DNA of 64,000 nucleotides from Pseudisothecium myosuroides (Eukaryota > Streptophyta > Bryopsida > Hypnales > Lembophyllaceae): positions 16,743,296-16,807,295 of the forward strand of contig OX637292.1 of the NCBI GenBank assembly GCA_951799445.1, in the 5' to 3' direction. The notes under the pieces are model-generated. The model made no database searches, was not told where the DNA came from, and worked only from the letters and a program-made list of their open reading frames with translations. This document shows positions 33,811 to 46,322 of the stretch, one piece after another; the stretch's first letter is position 1; every line of letters starts with the position of its first letter. The position numbers were made by a program, and so were the translations under genes.

Positions 33811-35520
33811 TGCGCCCTAAATTTTACTATGCAGACGCCACATGGCATCCAAGTGGTGTAGGTAAAAGGGGATAAACTTTTTGGAAAGTCAAAGGTAAAG
33901 TTGACTCTACTGGACATCGCGGGGCCTCTACTAGACGTTGTGTGACATCTAGTTGTCGCAATGTCACAATGTCGGGGAAGACAACCCTGATAAGTTGTAA
34001 TACAACCAAAATCTAATCAACTAGATCCTGCAAAATATTTTAAAATATGTACATGATATTTCTAAAATCCAAAGGTAGATGTTTTAGACTTTTTTTTTGC
34101 AACCTCTTCAAAAACATTTGGGATCATCTTAGTATTTTTATTTTTGATATCCTAGATTGGGTGTATGGGACTATGGGTGTACCAATTTCAACATGGTAGA
34201 AGAGACTTTGAACCACTTCTTCATCCAATCAAAATAAGGTTGTCTATTTACTTTAAGTTGTATAAAAAAGTGGATTTTTTCCACCCATACTACTCATGTC
34301 ACACGAACTTGAATGTCCACCCATTCACCCAATCTTTATACAAGACTTCTTTTAAGATTTAACATTTATAGATATGTGCACATCTTACTCTCAATAACTT
34401 TGTTCAAAGGGTCATAATATTTTTTCTAATTCTCCACATTTGCAATCAAAAATTCCAAGAAGGGCACATTATGTCTTCATATGGTGTGAGAGATTGAAGG
34501 TTCTTGAATCCCAAAACAAGGTGGGCCTTTGTAAAACTTGATTGTAAATTTATATCAACCATTATTAGACTAAAAATTGAAGCCTTACAATTTTAATTTT
34601 AATTTTTTTTAAATTAAGACAAATCTAAAAATACAATGAATTATTGCAGTTGCAAGCTCCATGTGTCCAAATTCAAAATACACAATCATTGTGAATGTGT
34701 TTCCCATTTTTATATTTTATTTAGAAATGACTTTGGATTTAAATTAAATAAGATGGAATTACCTTCATTTTGGATAAGAATTTCAAATTACTCTAACATG
34801 TATTTGAGCATGTACTGCAATATTAAAATATAAATTTACATTATACTTACAAATGTCGCAATAGTTTGATTCTTTACCAAAACTTTTGAATTTGAAACAT
34901 CTCAAGAAAAAAACCTCTTTATATATGAAAAGTGTCTAAATTTTTTTGACTAATCATGTGAAGGCTATATATAACATGGTAGTTGGCTATTTCACTTGAA
35001 GATCATTGGATTTTAAAATAAAATAATCACTTTAAAATGATGTGTAAAATACCTACAACTAAGAAAGATGGGTAGTTCCATATACTATAATATTCATCTA
35101 TGGTAAAAAGAATTAGATCTTTTCATTTGTATTTAATAATGAAAATGATTTTTCTTCACCTTTTTCCAAAAATCCAAGACAATTTCATTTCTATATAAAA
35201 ATTGAAAATTCTCTTACTCTGAGAAGGCGTGTGTCTTAGTCTTGGATTTATTTTGTTTTAATCATACACATAAGTAACGTAGAGCATAGAATGCAAGATT
35301 TTAAATTTATGTACAAAGATTGAAAAACTATAGAGACTACAATATACAATGTTGAGAAAAACAAATTTATGCAAATGGAACGTCACATTGAATTGTAAAT
35401 TGGACCAATTCAAAATCAAGCTATGACCTAGTTTAAAAAGGCAAACAACAATGCCTTTGTAGTAAGAACACTAATTTTTCCTCCTCACCATTACCATAGC
35501 CTTCATCTTGTAAAATTGTT
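33811..35520. other. AT-rich intergenic DNA
   Basis: Only short motif-free ORFs. No repeat or transposon end recognised. It precedes the 3' end of the lectin receptor kinase pseudogene. Confidence 0.4.
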
Positions 35521-36687
35521 CAAAAAAATCTTACACCAATGAAGTAGGAGAAGGTGCAATTGAAGTGTCCACGATAGAGCTATGTGAGAACTCCAATGAA
35601 TGATAAAGTCCAAAGGGCTTGGTGGATGGCAATGATGGCATTAATATGGTTTCAATGGAAGATTGATTTCCTATTTCTCGAATTTGCTGCAGTAGTCTAA
35701 TAACTTCTCCCATAGTAGGTCGAGCCTTGGGATTGGGAAGGCAACAAAAGAGCCCTAATTGGAGCAAACTAACAATTATTGCCGTTTCAATTTGCAAGTC
35801 CACATCTCTAACTATGGATCCATGGGCATTTTTATAATTCAAATGTCCAGACTCACTTGGTGGTTGAGAGGTCCAAAGCATTTTTGGATCCACCATACTA
35901 AAGAGTGACCCACCTTCATAAGCACGCCAAACCGCAAACAACAACACAAGATCCTCAGGTTCCACAGTTTGCAAATCCAAGGGGCGCCTTCCACACACCA
36001 CTTCCAACACTAAGATGCCAAAACTGTACACATCTGATTCCTTGGTGGCTTTGCTCGTGTATGGCAACTCTGGAGCTATGTAGCCAAATGTGCCCGCTGC
36101 CAAAGTAGTCTTCTCCAATTTGTGGTGTTCCATCAAACGGGCAAGTCCAAAGTCTCCAATATAGGCATTGAAATCCGCATCCAATAACACATTACTAGAC
36201 TTGATGTCTCGATGCAAAATACAACTCAAGCAATCTGCATGCAAGTACTTTAGGGCTACTCCCACCCCTTCTAGAATGGAAAGCCGCATTTTCAATGATA
36301 GAACTAGTTGGCTATGATTTTTGTAAAGCCAATCATAGAGAGTTCCATTGGACAAGTATTCATACACCAATAACAATTTGCCTTTTTCTTGACACCATCC
36401 TTGCAACTTCACCACATTTCAATGACGAATTTGGCCTAGACTTGCCATTTCAGCATGAAAAAGAGATTCCGCTTGTGCAGATTCTGACATGTTGATTTGT
36501 TTCACAGCAACCAAAGCACCACCACCTGGATCAAACATGGGTTTCAACAACATTAAATTGAATTGAACTCATTTTTTCCAATTGAATAGAAACATCTTAC
36601 AAAGATCTTACATATACAAAGAGATGCTGTAATGAACTAATGAGTAATGACTACCTAAGTCTATAAATGCAATTCATGAACAAGCCT

Positions 36688-37251
36688 CTCGGGGGGGGCA
36701 CCTAGTATTTTATTACAAACCACGTGCGAACAAGTGGTTTCTAATGAACTATAATTTCAACTTAAAATTTTGAGGGTTGCTTAATAATGACTATAGGTTT
36801 CTATTGCCAAAATTTCAAACTAAAATAATAGTTGAAATGATTTGTACAAGAGGTTGAAAATGGCCTAAAACGGCATGTTTTTCAACTCAAATATTTATAG
36901 AGATCACATTTAGATGACCATTGCATCAATACTCAACTCAAAATGAACTTTCAATAGAGAGCTATTTTTAGGAATTTTTGGTTCATTTTTTAGACAATTT
37001 TTTAGGATATAATATAGGGGTGTGAAAGTTATTTTTCAGTTGTACAGTGTATCTAATTACTTCAAAAATTTGTAACTAATTATCATTAACAAATAAAAAT
37101 ATCAATAATTCAAAACATAAACTTTTGAAGTAGGAAAATCTAGTCATATTTTTTTTATTTCATTTTATTTAAATTTTAGGATATAATATAGGGGGTCCAA
37201 AGTTTTGTTCGCACGTGTTTTCTAATGAACACTCTAAGTGACCCCCCCGAG
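36688..37251. mobile_element. MITE with G-run termini and 8-bp target duplication, in the kinase intron
   Basis: Termini CTCGGGGGGG(G/T)CAC(C/T)TAG form inverted repeats that continue into the block ACACGTGCGAACAA (ACCACGTGCGAACAA on the left). The perfect 8-bp duplication ACAAGCCT (36680-36687, 37252-37259) fits the hAT superfamily, but the terminal sequence is not typical hAT, so the superfamily is left open. Confidence 0.8.
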
Positions 37252-37320
37252 ACAAGCCTAAATGTCCTATTTGGTGGGAGATTTTGTTATTGTTGTTGTT
37301 GTTGTTTAGGACTATTCTTA

Positions 37321-37534
37321 CAATACAAAACCTCTCTTACTGCATACTCTCTTAGTGCATAATATGCAGTAAGAGAGGTTTGTGGGTGGGACCAGTTTCA
37401 AGTATTTAATTTGGAAAGTAGTGTAGTTAGAAGCCATGTTACTCAAGTGCCACTTACTACAATTGTACAACTGCATAAAACTTCTCTCAATGGATAGCCC
37501 CAGTTGACACTATACACTAAGAGAGGTTCTATTG
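37321..37534. mobile_element. Small pogo-like MITE, 214 bp, TA duplication
   Basis: The left end CAATACAAAACCTCTCTTA and the right end (read inward) CAATAGAACCTCTCTTA form inverted repeats flanked by TA. The AACCTCT terminus resembles plant pogo-type MITEs such as Emigrant. It sits in the same intron as the preceding MITE. Confidence 0.6.
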
Positions 37535-38859
37535 TAGATGCAAAATTTACAACGCAGTCAAACAACGCACGAGCATGAGTACCGGAGGCCATTCATGGTT
37601 GACTATTCAGTGCCCATCCTACCATACGTCATGATTGGTGTCCAAAATTCACTAGAAAATCTAACTGAAAAAAAAACTGCTCTCACCTTCCAAAGAGCCT
37701 TTGTAAACAACTCCCGATCCGCCACGCCCTAGCACAGTTCTTTCATCAAAGTTGTCGGTTGCCTTGCGCAGCTCATTATACGAGAAGACACGTGGTCCTG
37801 TGGAGTAACCCAAAGCAGTGGAACTGGTGAATGGCGGTGCAAATGTGAAGACGGACCAGAGAATCACCAAGGCAGCAAGCGCTCCAAATAGAACTCCTGA
37901 AGTGACACCAACCCACGTTTTCGACTTCAAATACTGAAGCATCAGTTGGAACTTGGACTCTCGCTTAGACTCTGATATCCCGGTGCTGGAGAAGTTCCAG
38001 GACAAGACTTCATGCTCTTCCACATGGTTGACATCTGAGCTTCCCCAGAACATGAGCAGCACCTCATCTCCAACTGATGTCGGAAACTTATAATTGGAAA
38101 TGAGCAATAGAGGCTGGAGGGGCTTGGGAGTTGAATCTTTGGCCATTCTGAATTCCAGAGCCTGTGATGAGCTATTGAAATCCATCCAAGCAGTGAAAAC
38201 TCTCCCATTGGAGAAATACGAGCAATGAGTGTCATTGCCACAAAGGTTGTGAGTGTACGCTTCGACATCATATTCATAATCAAGGTTTTTGCAAACCCTG
38301 ATGAAGTTATTGCTGGGATCCTCGTCGCGACTTGGATTGTAATCTGAGTCAAATTCGACTCCACAGATGGGAGGAGTCATTCAAATGTTTTCATGTCGAG
38401 GTACCTTGCATGCACCGAAGTGTGAAGAATAAGAGAAAGCATCCTGCACGGTAGCCATGGGTCTGTACTGGGTCATGACAAAGCTCATTCCGCTCCCATC
38501 CAAGGTGTTGTTCATGTTGTCCCAAGGCACGCCATGCGTGGTGAAAGTGAAGGTGAAAGAGGAGCTGAAGGAAGCCACCCTCCCAGTTGCTACATTCTGA
38601 ATGCGGACCTTTTTCTTATACACCAGAATTCCACAAGACCCTCTGGAAGCAAGCGTCCTGGCACCTGCGTTGGTGACGTAGGAATGATGGTCGGTGTCGT
38701 ACGCAACATCCCCAATTGTATAGAAATTGTCATGAGACGCGAAGTTGGGGAAGGTCATTCGCGTGTCTGCAGTTGCAATTGGGTTATGGAACACAAGCAG
38801 GACGATGAAACATAGAACAGCCGTTGTGGACAACATTGAATCCGTCACTGTTTGCAATT

Positions 38860-41800
38860 GTGACGAATGATCTCAAGGTTGCACCCACGACACCCCCAGG
38901 GCCTCCGCTCTTACCACAGTAGGGTGATTATTTCTGGTTCCCGGGTTGCCATCCAACAACGGTTTACAATCTGACCAATAGAAAGCTTCGTGTCATTGAT
39001 TCTCTCTCTCTGCCGCTGACAGTAATTAGTTGACCTGATCCCCACCTTCTGAGAACAAATGCTAGGATCTGGGAAACCTCTGATATTCCCTTAGAGAAGC
39101 AAGCTAGAACCACCTCAAGTAAGTTTGAGCGACATGTAGACGCACAACGTTCCCAACCCATCCCCAATGGCAGGAATCCCTCGATCCGTGCGTGCACCTC
39201 TGAAGGCGCAAATTAAATTCCAGTTACTGTCGTTCCCGAAGACGAAGAGGCGAATTCAACCGGCTAGTACCTCTTCTAGCTTGTTGGGTGCTTCGTTGTA
39301 GCCCACACGTACTCTGAAAGCATTGACCATCTGATCTCTGTGGTTTGAAGTGTCAAGGTATCGATCGATCGAGCCTTGCATTCTGATGCAATCAAGTTCC
39401 TCCACAATGATATACCTTGCGAGGGTGGCAACCTCATGACCAAGTTGGTGGTGAACTGCGACTAGGAGTACCCAAATGATTTGATTTCCAAGAACGTGCG
39501 ACAATATAGGTACGTGGCCACGTTGTGTGAGCCGGCAACTTGGACATCCAGTACTACCGTAAGTTGACCTCAAAGCAAAGGACGGTATACTTAGAGGCAT
39601 TTGAAAGGTACCGTAGCAAGCAACATGGGGAGTCAGATTTTCTTCGTCGAAATTTAGAGACCTGTACGTAAAAATTGATTGCCTATGAATATATATTGAA
39701 TATGAGGTTTGCTCAGCAGTGATGTTTGAACATCACTGCTGACCAAGGCACAGCGTGAGCAAACGCGTGTACGTCTAGAACTTGGAATGAGTTCACTGCA
39801 GAAGTGCCTATCTGAGCATGTTTTCTTGAAGTCAATTACTTAAACTGTCAATTGATTTCCCATATTGCTTGCTGTGGTGCCCTTTATTCAATTGTCCCTC
39901 AGGAACTATCCATGTTGCCGGCTCACATGCACGATGTGGGCACATGAATTCTCGAAGTCAACTAAATGCCGTACGCATGAGGTGGGACTTGTACGGAAAG
40001 GTCGTATGCATGCACTTTAACACGTTTGTCACTCTAGCGTTCCTTTAATTCCTCTTCAGCCTTTCTAACGCAAGATGTTACGTACCCCCATCTAGCCCCA
40101 CGCCGGCTTTGTCGATGCTCGGACAAAGGCTTGCCAAGCCGCCCATCATGGCAATCCGCTCATACCCAGCTCCATCTGCCCAGAGGGCTCGAACCTACCC
40201 AGAGTTGTCATCTTCTCCGTTGTCTACGAAAGCACCAGTATCTCTTTTCCCTCTCTCCTGTTTGTTGCACGATCGAGCATGCTCCTCCTCACACTTCTCT
40301 TCGAACTACTCTTCTTTACATGGACAAGAGCGCTTGCACTTACTTTACATTGTTTGCTTGGTCGGACGAGCAACTATTCTAATTCATCTTAATCTCCAAG
40401 CCAGTCAACCTTCTTTCATTTTTAAAAAACACACCAAAGTACCTCACGAGGAGAAGATGAAGAAGACAGGCTTGAATCTGAGCTCGTTGAGAAGCCCAGT
40501 AGGACCTCTGCAATCTGTTGTCTAGCTAGATTAAAAAGCCCCGAGGGCATTGCTGAAAGCTTGAAATCTTTCCAAAAGAGAACAGAAAAGTAAACAAGAA
40601 CAAAGATTCATTTGCTATGCACTCAATGCACTCAAGCCATTTCGAAACCTAGTTAACACCTAGCTTGGGTTTTGGTGACAAGCTCAGTCTCAGGAAATCC
40701 TCAACCCCGCAAGGCTACATCTATCTAAGAAATTGTCAGGAGGTCTTGGTCCCAGGAGGCCATCACACAACTGATTGTTGAATGACTCCAGTAAGATGGT
40801 TGATTCGTTTCCTGGGCTTGAATGCAATGTATGATGTTATTCCAGCTTGTACTTGGGTGGCAACTACTCAGGCCTACAAGGTTGTGGATTCAGTAAGTTT
40901 CCACATAGAGCTTGCAACAGGAGCCTCCAGTCATGAAGAAGTCAGCATTCAAGCATGTTCTTCATGATTCATCAAGTAAAAAAATCCTTCTTCTCGGAAT
41001 GAAGTTGGGACGCGTACAGGTTCTAGGCACACGTGTACAGGATATGATGGTCAATTAGCATTAGAAAATGAATATGGGGCCATTAAATCGTTCATTATTG
41101 TACAGTCGGGTATAGGAACCTTACGATTTTTCCAGGCAGTTTTCACTAGAAAGTTCATCAACTTCAGGAAGCTCTAGCATGCTCAAAAATGAACCGATTT
41201 TGGAACCGCAAATTGCGTTGGAATTGAAATGAAGTGAAGTTCAACTTCATATTAAATGAAAAATGAATAATTTCAAATCATACAACAATTTGAATTTCTT
41301 TTACACACTATCTACCATTTCATAGAGATCTTTGGGAAGATAGTCAAAGTTTTTTTGCAATGGGGTGAAGAACAAGCAAGAAATCATACAAGCAATTCAA
41401 GTGGTATGAGATCAAGTATCTCTTAAGCAATTTTGAAGGTTCATTTCTTATATGTACGATTGAATACAAGTTGTAACTTTCACAAATGTTGGCAACACTA
41501 GATAATACATAGTGTATAGAAAATCAAACTCTATGTATGATTTTCAACTACATAATTTTGTGTGTAATGATGATAAAGTAGACTTCAGTGTGATTCCAAA
41601 GCAATTCAAAATTCGAAATTCCGTTCAATTTTGAGCATACACGGGCCTCCCAAAGTTAACCTAATCTCAACAGGATACAAAAATTCGTAAGGTTCATGTA
41701 CAGGATTGTACATTCATAGCTGTTGTTATGTGCTGGTCTTTAACTTAATTGGTGCAGTCCCTCACTTGTTTCGGCAGTGGTGTTCCCACCAGCCCCTTAG

Positions 41801-42070
41801 TAACATCCGACCCTACCCAGAACATCGGCTGGTAGCATGCAGAAAAGAGCGGTGCATAAAAAGAAAAACGAGAGGACCTTAGCTAGTAGACTCTCGGAAA
41901 TAGGTTTGAAGCTTCTAGCTCACTGCATGTCTGCCAAAGTTTGACTTCAAAATCATCAACTCTCTGGGGCACAGGAAAACGCTTCAGATTTCATGAGCTA
42001 TTACTCTATTAGAGTCCTATCATTACAATAGACACAGTGCTCCAGGTCTATGTAGAGGACCAAGGTCGAG
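38860..42070. other. Intergenic region with higher GC content, no confirmed gene
   Basis: The region upstream of the receptor kinase includes a 114-codon ORF at 39600-39256 (-) and a 138-codon ORF at 40109-40525 (+). Neither shows a recognisable domain or clear exon structure, and both could be chance. The sequence from 41000 to 42000 is ordinary AT-rich DNA. Confidence 0.4.
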
Positions 42071-42113
42071 ACTAAGAAGTCCTAATGTTCAGAAAATTCA
42101 CAGGTGACCTTAC

Positions 42114-44500
42114 AATTTGTGCAGTTAGACTCAAAACTCTCTCCTCTTGAAGTAGGGATTCCAACCAACGAGCTCGCTCTTCTGCAGCAACAACGGCCGC
42201 CCTTTTCGAATCCTGAATGCGGGAGAGAAGGGGGGAATGAGCACAATCATACATCAATGTACCGACTCCTAGAGAAAGCTATTCTCTTACAAAAATAGGA
42301 CCATCTATCAATCGCAAGCAGCCAGAGGTTACCTCATCACTAGGCTACAATGAATGTACTAAATTAGCGGTCTTGATAGCATGAAGTCAAAGCTTCAAAA
42401 AATAAATCACTGCGCATACATCCAAGAATCCGGCTCAGTCTATTAAAATGTACTTTCAAGCAGATATACAGTGTAACCTCGTTTATTTAAAACAAACATG
42501 ACAGAGGAGTACCCCCGAGAAAATAATGATGCTTGTCTTCTGAAAATGAAGCTTTTAAGTGGTCAGAAACACATTCTTGGAACAAAAATAATAAAACCAA
42601 ATTAAAATAAATCTTTAATTGTTAACCAACACCATTAGTGAAAATGAGAGATCTTTGCAGCCACAAAAGCCTGCAAATGCAAAAAGAAAGCATACCAGCT
42701 TCTTTCATGAAATTTCAGCATCAGAATAGTAGTCCTTTTCTCCTTCCTGCTCAAGTCTAGCTCAATTGCTATGAGAAAATAGCCAGACACATTGGTCTTC
42801 TACAAGATAGCCGCACATCCGAGTCAATAACATCAAATTGAGCACATCACTGCCTAGAAGAGACCGCCCAAATGCCATGAAGTTCATAAATCTTAAGAAC
42901 ACCAACGATTATTGACATTTAACTGATGTGAAAAATGATAACAACCAAAGGAGACCAAAAAATTCGTGCTAGAGAGTGAATGGATCTAGAACCTGAAGTG
43001 CCAGAATAATATCATTCTGCTGCTCTTGCTGACGAATAGCAGTATCCTCGTGGCGCTGCAGCTCTTCTGCTGCTTTCACATGAAAGCGATCCAAAGTTGC
43101 CCTTAGACTGGCCTCCGCTTCTGCCCTTTCCTTGCTTACTTTTGAGCTCTCTTCTTCTAGATATGGTAACAAACAAAGGAGACCAAAAATTTCTCAAGGT
43201 CAGCAACTCTCGATTTCAAACTAGCAGTTCGAGATTCACAATGGTGGCAATGAGTAAAACAAGATAAAATCTTACGAGGTGCACATATTACTAGTGAACA
43301 CCAAAATTCTACCTTAGAAATAGCAACGAGCCAAATAGCTGTGAGCCTCAGCCATTATGAGCTAATAAAACATTACTTTGAGTCTCACTTGCGAAATTAT
43401 TTCACAAAGCATCGCTACATCTAGCAAAGCATAAAGAGAGTGATACTAACCCATCTATGACTTCTTCTGCATCAACACGAGATTTGGCTTCAGACGCAAG
43501 TCGTTGTTGAAGAAGCTCAATCATATTGCTCCGTCTAGTTGCAAACGCAAAACTGCACCTGCTTCTCCTTCTGCTTCTTTGGTAGCAAGGGATCGTTTCA
43601 ACTCCTCTTGTTGTGCACTGTACTTCTCTTCTACTGCTGCTCGCACTTCTTTCAACTCCTGATAATCGTTCAAGAACATAAATGAATAAACAATGCTACC
43701 GTTTCCAAATCCCCCAAACCACGTCGAGACTTGTATTTCTCTTGAACTTCCAAGGCATATTTCATGCCCAAGGATATCGATCCCAATTTTTACAAGCAGA
43801 GCACGATGGACCGATTGCAAAGTTCATACCCAAATCTTCCGTTCTTTTTGTGTACTATGAAGACCAGAAAACGAAGATCTATGAGCTGATCTATGATCTT
43901 AGATCTATGAGTTATTAAAAAGAGAAGGGAGCTCACTTCATTTGAACGCTGCAATTGACGAACATCATTGAGCATGATGGGACCCGAAACACCGCCATTA
44001 GCAAGACCCTTGATACGCTTCTCATCCACGGCAACTGTCACCCCAGCATCGTCTGCACCAATAGTTCTCGAGTCATCAAACAAGCAGTACCGTGCTGCTT
44101 TTCCGCAACTGATGGTAGAGCTTATGAAATACTCTACACTAAATAGTGAAATTAGATTGCCTTAACGATTAGCTTGCCTTACATCAAGAAAGTTACTTTA
44201 CAAGCCATTAAAGTTAACAAATACTTTTAAAGATATTTCCATTTGTACACATGAAGGTTCATGAGTCCCAATTACAACAATACCTAATTCAAAAGTAGTG
44301 CATTCTTGTACAATAACTGAAAATATTTATATGATGTCAAATGTCAAGAAATTAGTGTAGGGCAACCTAATTTCACTATTTTGTGTAGATAGTAAAAACT
44401 CACTCAAATTACTCATTGTGTGCAGATTAACACCAAAACCTTAATCCAAGTACACAAAAAGACCCCACATATGCCAATGCAAAAGAGATTATTGCTTACC
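42114..44500 (-). CDS. Unidentified multi-exon coiled-coil gene (five exons seen, ends not found)
   Basis: On the minus strand at least four protein-like blocks are bounded by GT-AG sites: 44108-43937 (...V-A-V-D-E-K-R-I-K-G-L...R-Q-L-Q-R-S-N-E), 43658-43451 (E-L-K-E-V-R-A-A-V-E-E-K-Y... then L-L-Q-Q-R-L-A-S-E-A-K-S-R), 43156-42993 (E-E-S-S-K-V-S-K-E-R-A-E-A-E...) and 42212-42114 (R-A-A-V-V-A-A-E-E-R-A-R-W-L-E-S-L-L-Q-E-E). A fifth block ends at a donor at 44500. The predicted protein is a long Glu/Lys/Arg/Ala coiled coil. The second block changes frame inside, and the fifth has an in-frame TAA, so the gene may be damaged or my exon borders wrong. I do not recognise the family; cytoskeletal, Golgi tether and mitochondrial scaffold proteins share this composition. 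Confidence 0.5.
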
Positions 44501-44609
44501 AACTGGAGACCCTTTTTACTTATTGGATGGCCCTGCAGCTTTGCCAGGTGAGATAGAAGCAAGAGCCACAACAACTGCCCTAGTTGCAACCCCGATTATG
44601 TATAGGGCA

Positions 44610-44716
44610 ATGCTCCTCGTCGTCGGGTGTTTTGGGAAATAACGGGCCGACAAGGAGGGTGGAGCCCAACGAGGAGGCCTGTTATTTCCCAAAACACCCG
44701 ACAACGAGGAGCCATT
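44610..44716. repeat. Near-perfect hairpin, about 42-bp arms
   Basis: GCAATG...GTTTTGGGAAATAAC at 44610-44652 is repeated in reverse complement at 44674-44716 with about three mismatches and a loop of about 25 bases. It lies just upstream of the coiled-coil exons. It may be a tiny MITE or a source of a foldback RNA. Confidence 0.8.
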
Positions 44717-44779
44717 GCACGACGTAAATCACGAGCAGAAGGATGAGAAATTGAGGATGAGAATCTAAGATTGGATGTA

Positions 44780-44837
44780 GAATCCGTAATGCCCGATTAT
44801 GGGGTCAAACCCGCAAAATCGGGCATTACGGGGCAGA
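44780..44837. repeat. Short palindrome CCGTAATGCCCGAT...
   Basis: CCGTAATGCCCGAT and ATCGGGCATTACGG form a perfect 14-bp stem separated by about 20 bases. Confidence 0.8.
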
Positions 44838-46010
44838 ACCCGCCCAGGAAATGAACGCATGTTTTCCTGCGAGTGGTTTACGTGATCCAAAACCGTGCAA
44901 AGTATCGAAGACATCGACATGCCAAACAGTAAGTAGTTTTGTTGCGTGGTGTATGTGAGCAATAGGAAATTTGAAAAAACAAATTGCTAGTTCCTTTGAG
45001 AGTTGATTAGTGTAGACAAGGCTTGTTGTTGTCTTATCTCTGGTTGGAAGTAGCGTAAAAAATAGCCTGCAACTACCTCCAAGACATAAAGGTACTTGCA
45101 GTGTATAAGTAATACCAAAAGTAGGCGGCTCATGTCAAAGTATTAGGAGACCAAATCAAATCAGTAGCCTTGGTCAATAATCAAATGGGAGGTGAGAATT
45201 TCATCGAATCATTCTATATAGACAGCAGGACTATATTCTCGGGACCTTGAGAACTTAGGGAGATAATAAGGAACTGAAATCTCTTGTAGACCTTGAGGTA
45301 TAACAACATTTGGATAGTCCTTGTGGTAACATCATGGGGTCAATTTCAAGTACCAATTCCTCTAGTTGAATATCATCAATATTCAGAGGCCCTAGCGGCT
45401 CATGGAGCCTTCAATCATCCATATTTTGGGATGTGTTGATGAATTGTCATTTTTTTCAACTATCTCATGAATTTTTTTTTGGTCTTCAATTGGTGCAGGA
45501 AGATTGAATCCCCTTCAAAGTTTGTTGCAGTAGGTATTGTGAGCTCCCTATTTGTCACTTGGGACTCATAATTTATTTTTTTCCACAAGTTTTAGTTAGG
45601 TTTTGGGTGATTGCAAGAAACACCTGTACTGTCTGGTTGCAGGGTTTTTTTGGACCGCTATAACTTTTGCTATAACTTTTTGGACCGCTATAACTTTTGA
45701 TTTATAGGTTCAATGCCAAACCAAATAAACGCTTCGTAGATGTCCTAATTGTAATTGTATCCCTTATTTTGCAAGAATTAAAATAAAATCAATTTATATT
45801 TAAAATTCTATTTTATTAATTTGTCACACTTTGATGTTTAGGGATTTTTAGTACTATTGAACAGTTTAAAATTAATGATTTTTAGTTGAAATTTCTATGG
45901 TATATTCTTCTAGTAGGTAGACATATTCCTACCAAAGATCATTTAAAAATACATTATTTTATATCCTCCACAGTTGTGCAAATAGGCCTCCCTTGCATGC
46001 ACACTTCTAA

Positions 46011-46322
46011 ACATTAGAGATGATTTTGACTTCATTTTTTTGGTCAAATCCCATCACTAAGAAGTCCTACTAGATGGTCAATTTTTAGTTTTGTTCAAAA
46101 TTGTTTTTCCTATTTTCTACAAATTAAAATGTCGAAGGATGTATTTTTTGGGACAATTCTGCAGACTATTTTAGCGAAGAGGAAAATACATCCTTCGACA
46201 TTTTAATTTGTAGAAAATAGAAAAACAATTTTGAACAAAACTAAAAATTGGTCATTTGGGAGGACTTCTTGGTGATGAGATTTGACCAAAAAACTGAAGT
46301 CAAAACCATCTCTAATGTTGGG
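46011..46322. repeat. Long near-perfect inverted repeat, about 140-bp arms
   Basis: The left arm runs from AACATTAGAGATG (46011) to about 46153, and the right arm is its reverse complement ending CATCTCTAATGTT at about 46320. Mismatches are few, and the central spacer of about 30 bases contains TTCTGCAGACTATTTTAGCG. Transcription of either strand would give a long perfect-looking hairpin RNA. The outer flanks share a degenerate direct repeat (ATTGCAAGAAA...CCGCTATAACTTTTG at about 45613-45712 and 46327-46398), which may be the target region. Confidence 0.85.

Larger units (their letters stand above)
35531..38857 (-). pseudogene. L-type lectin receptor-like kinase with two in-frame stops
   Basis: Minus strand, two exons. 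Exon 1 (38857-37687) encodes a signal peptide (about residues 1-30), a legume-lectin domain (C-G-V-E-F-D-S-D matches the metal-site V-E-F-D strand), a transmembrane helix (about 316-340) and the start of the kinase, with glycine loop G-R-G-G-S-G-V-V-Y-K. Exon 2 (36525-35531) has V-A-V-K, catalytic H-R-D-I-K-S-S-N, D-F-G-L-A-R and A-P-E, to the stop at 35531. The intron (37686-36526) has GT-AG ends and keeps phase 1. TGA at 38381-38383 cuts the lectin domain, and TGA at 36419-36421 replaces the Arg of the conserved H-R-N-V-V motif. An intact gene would encode a plasma-membrane receptor kinase sensing extracellular ligands; as read it cannot make the full protein. Confidence 0.9.

Noticed and set aside
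38381..38410. Tiny intron that would remove the TGA in the lectin domain
   Set aside because: A GTACCT donor exists nearby, but the only acceptors would delete the conserved V-E-F-D strand or shift the frame.
43000..44110. Assignment of the coiled-coil gene to MIC60, a golgin or a kinesin
   Set aside because: Composition alone drives the resemblance; no diagnostic motif of any of these families could be read.
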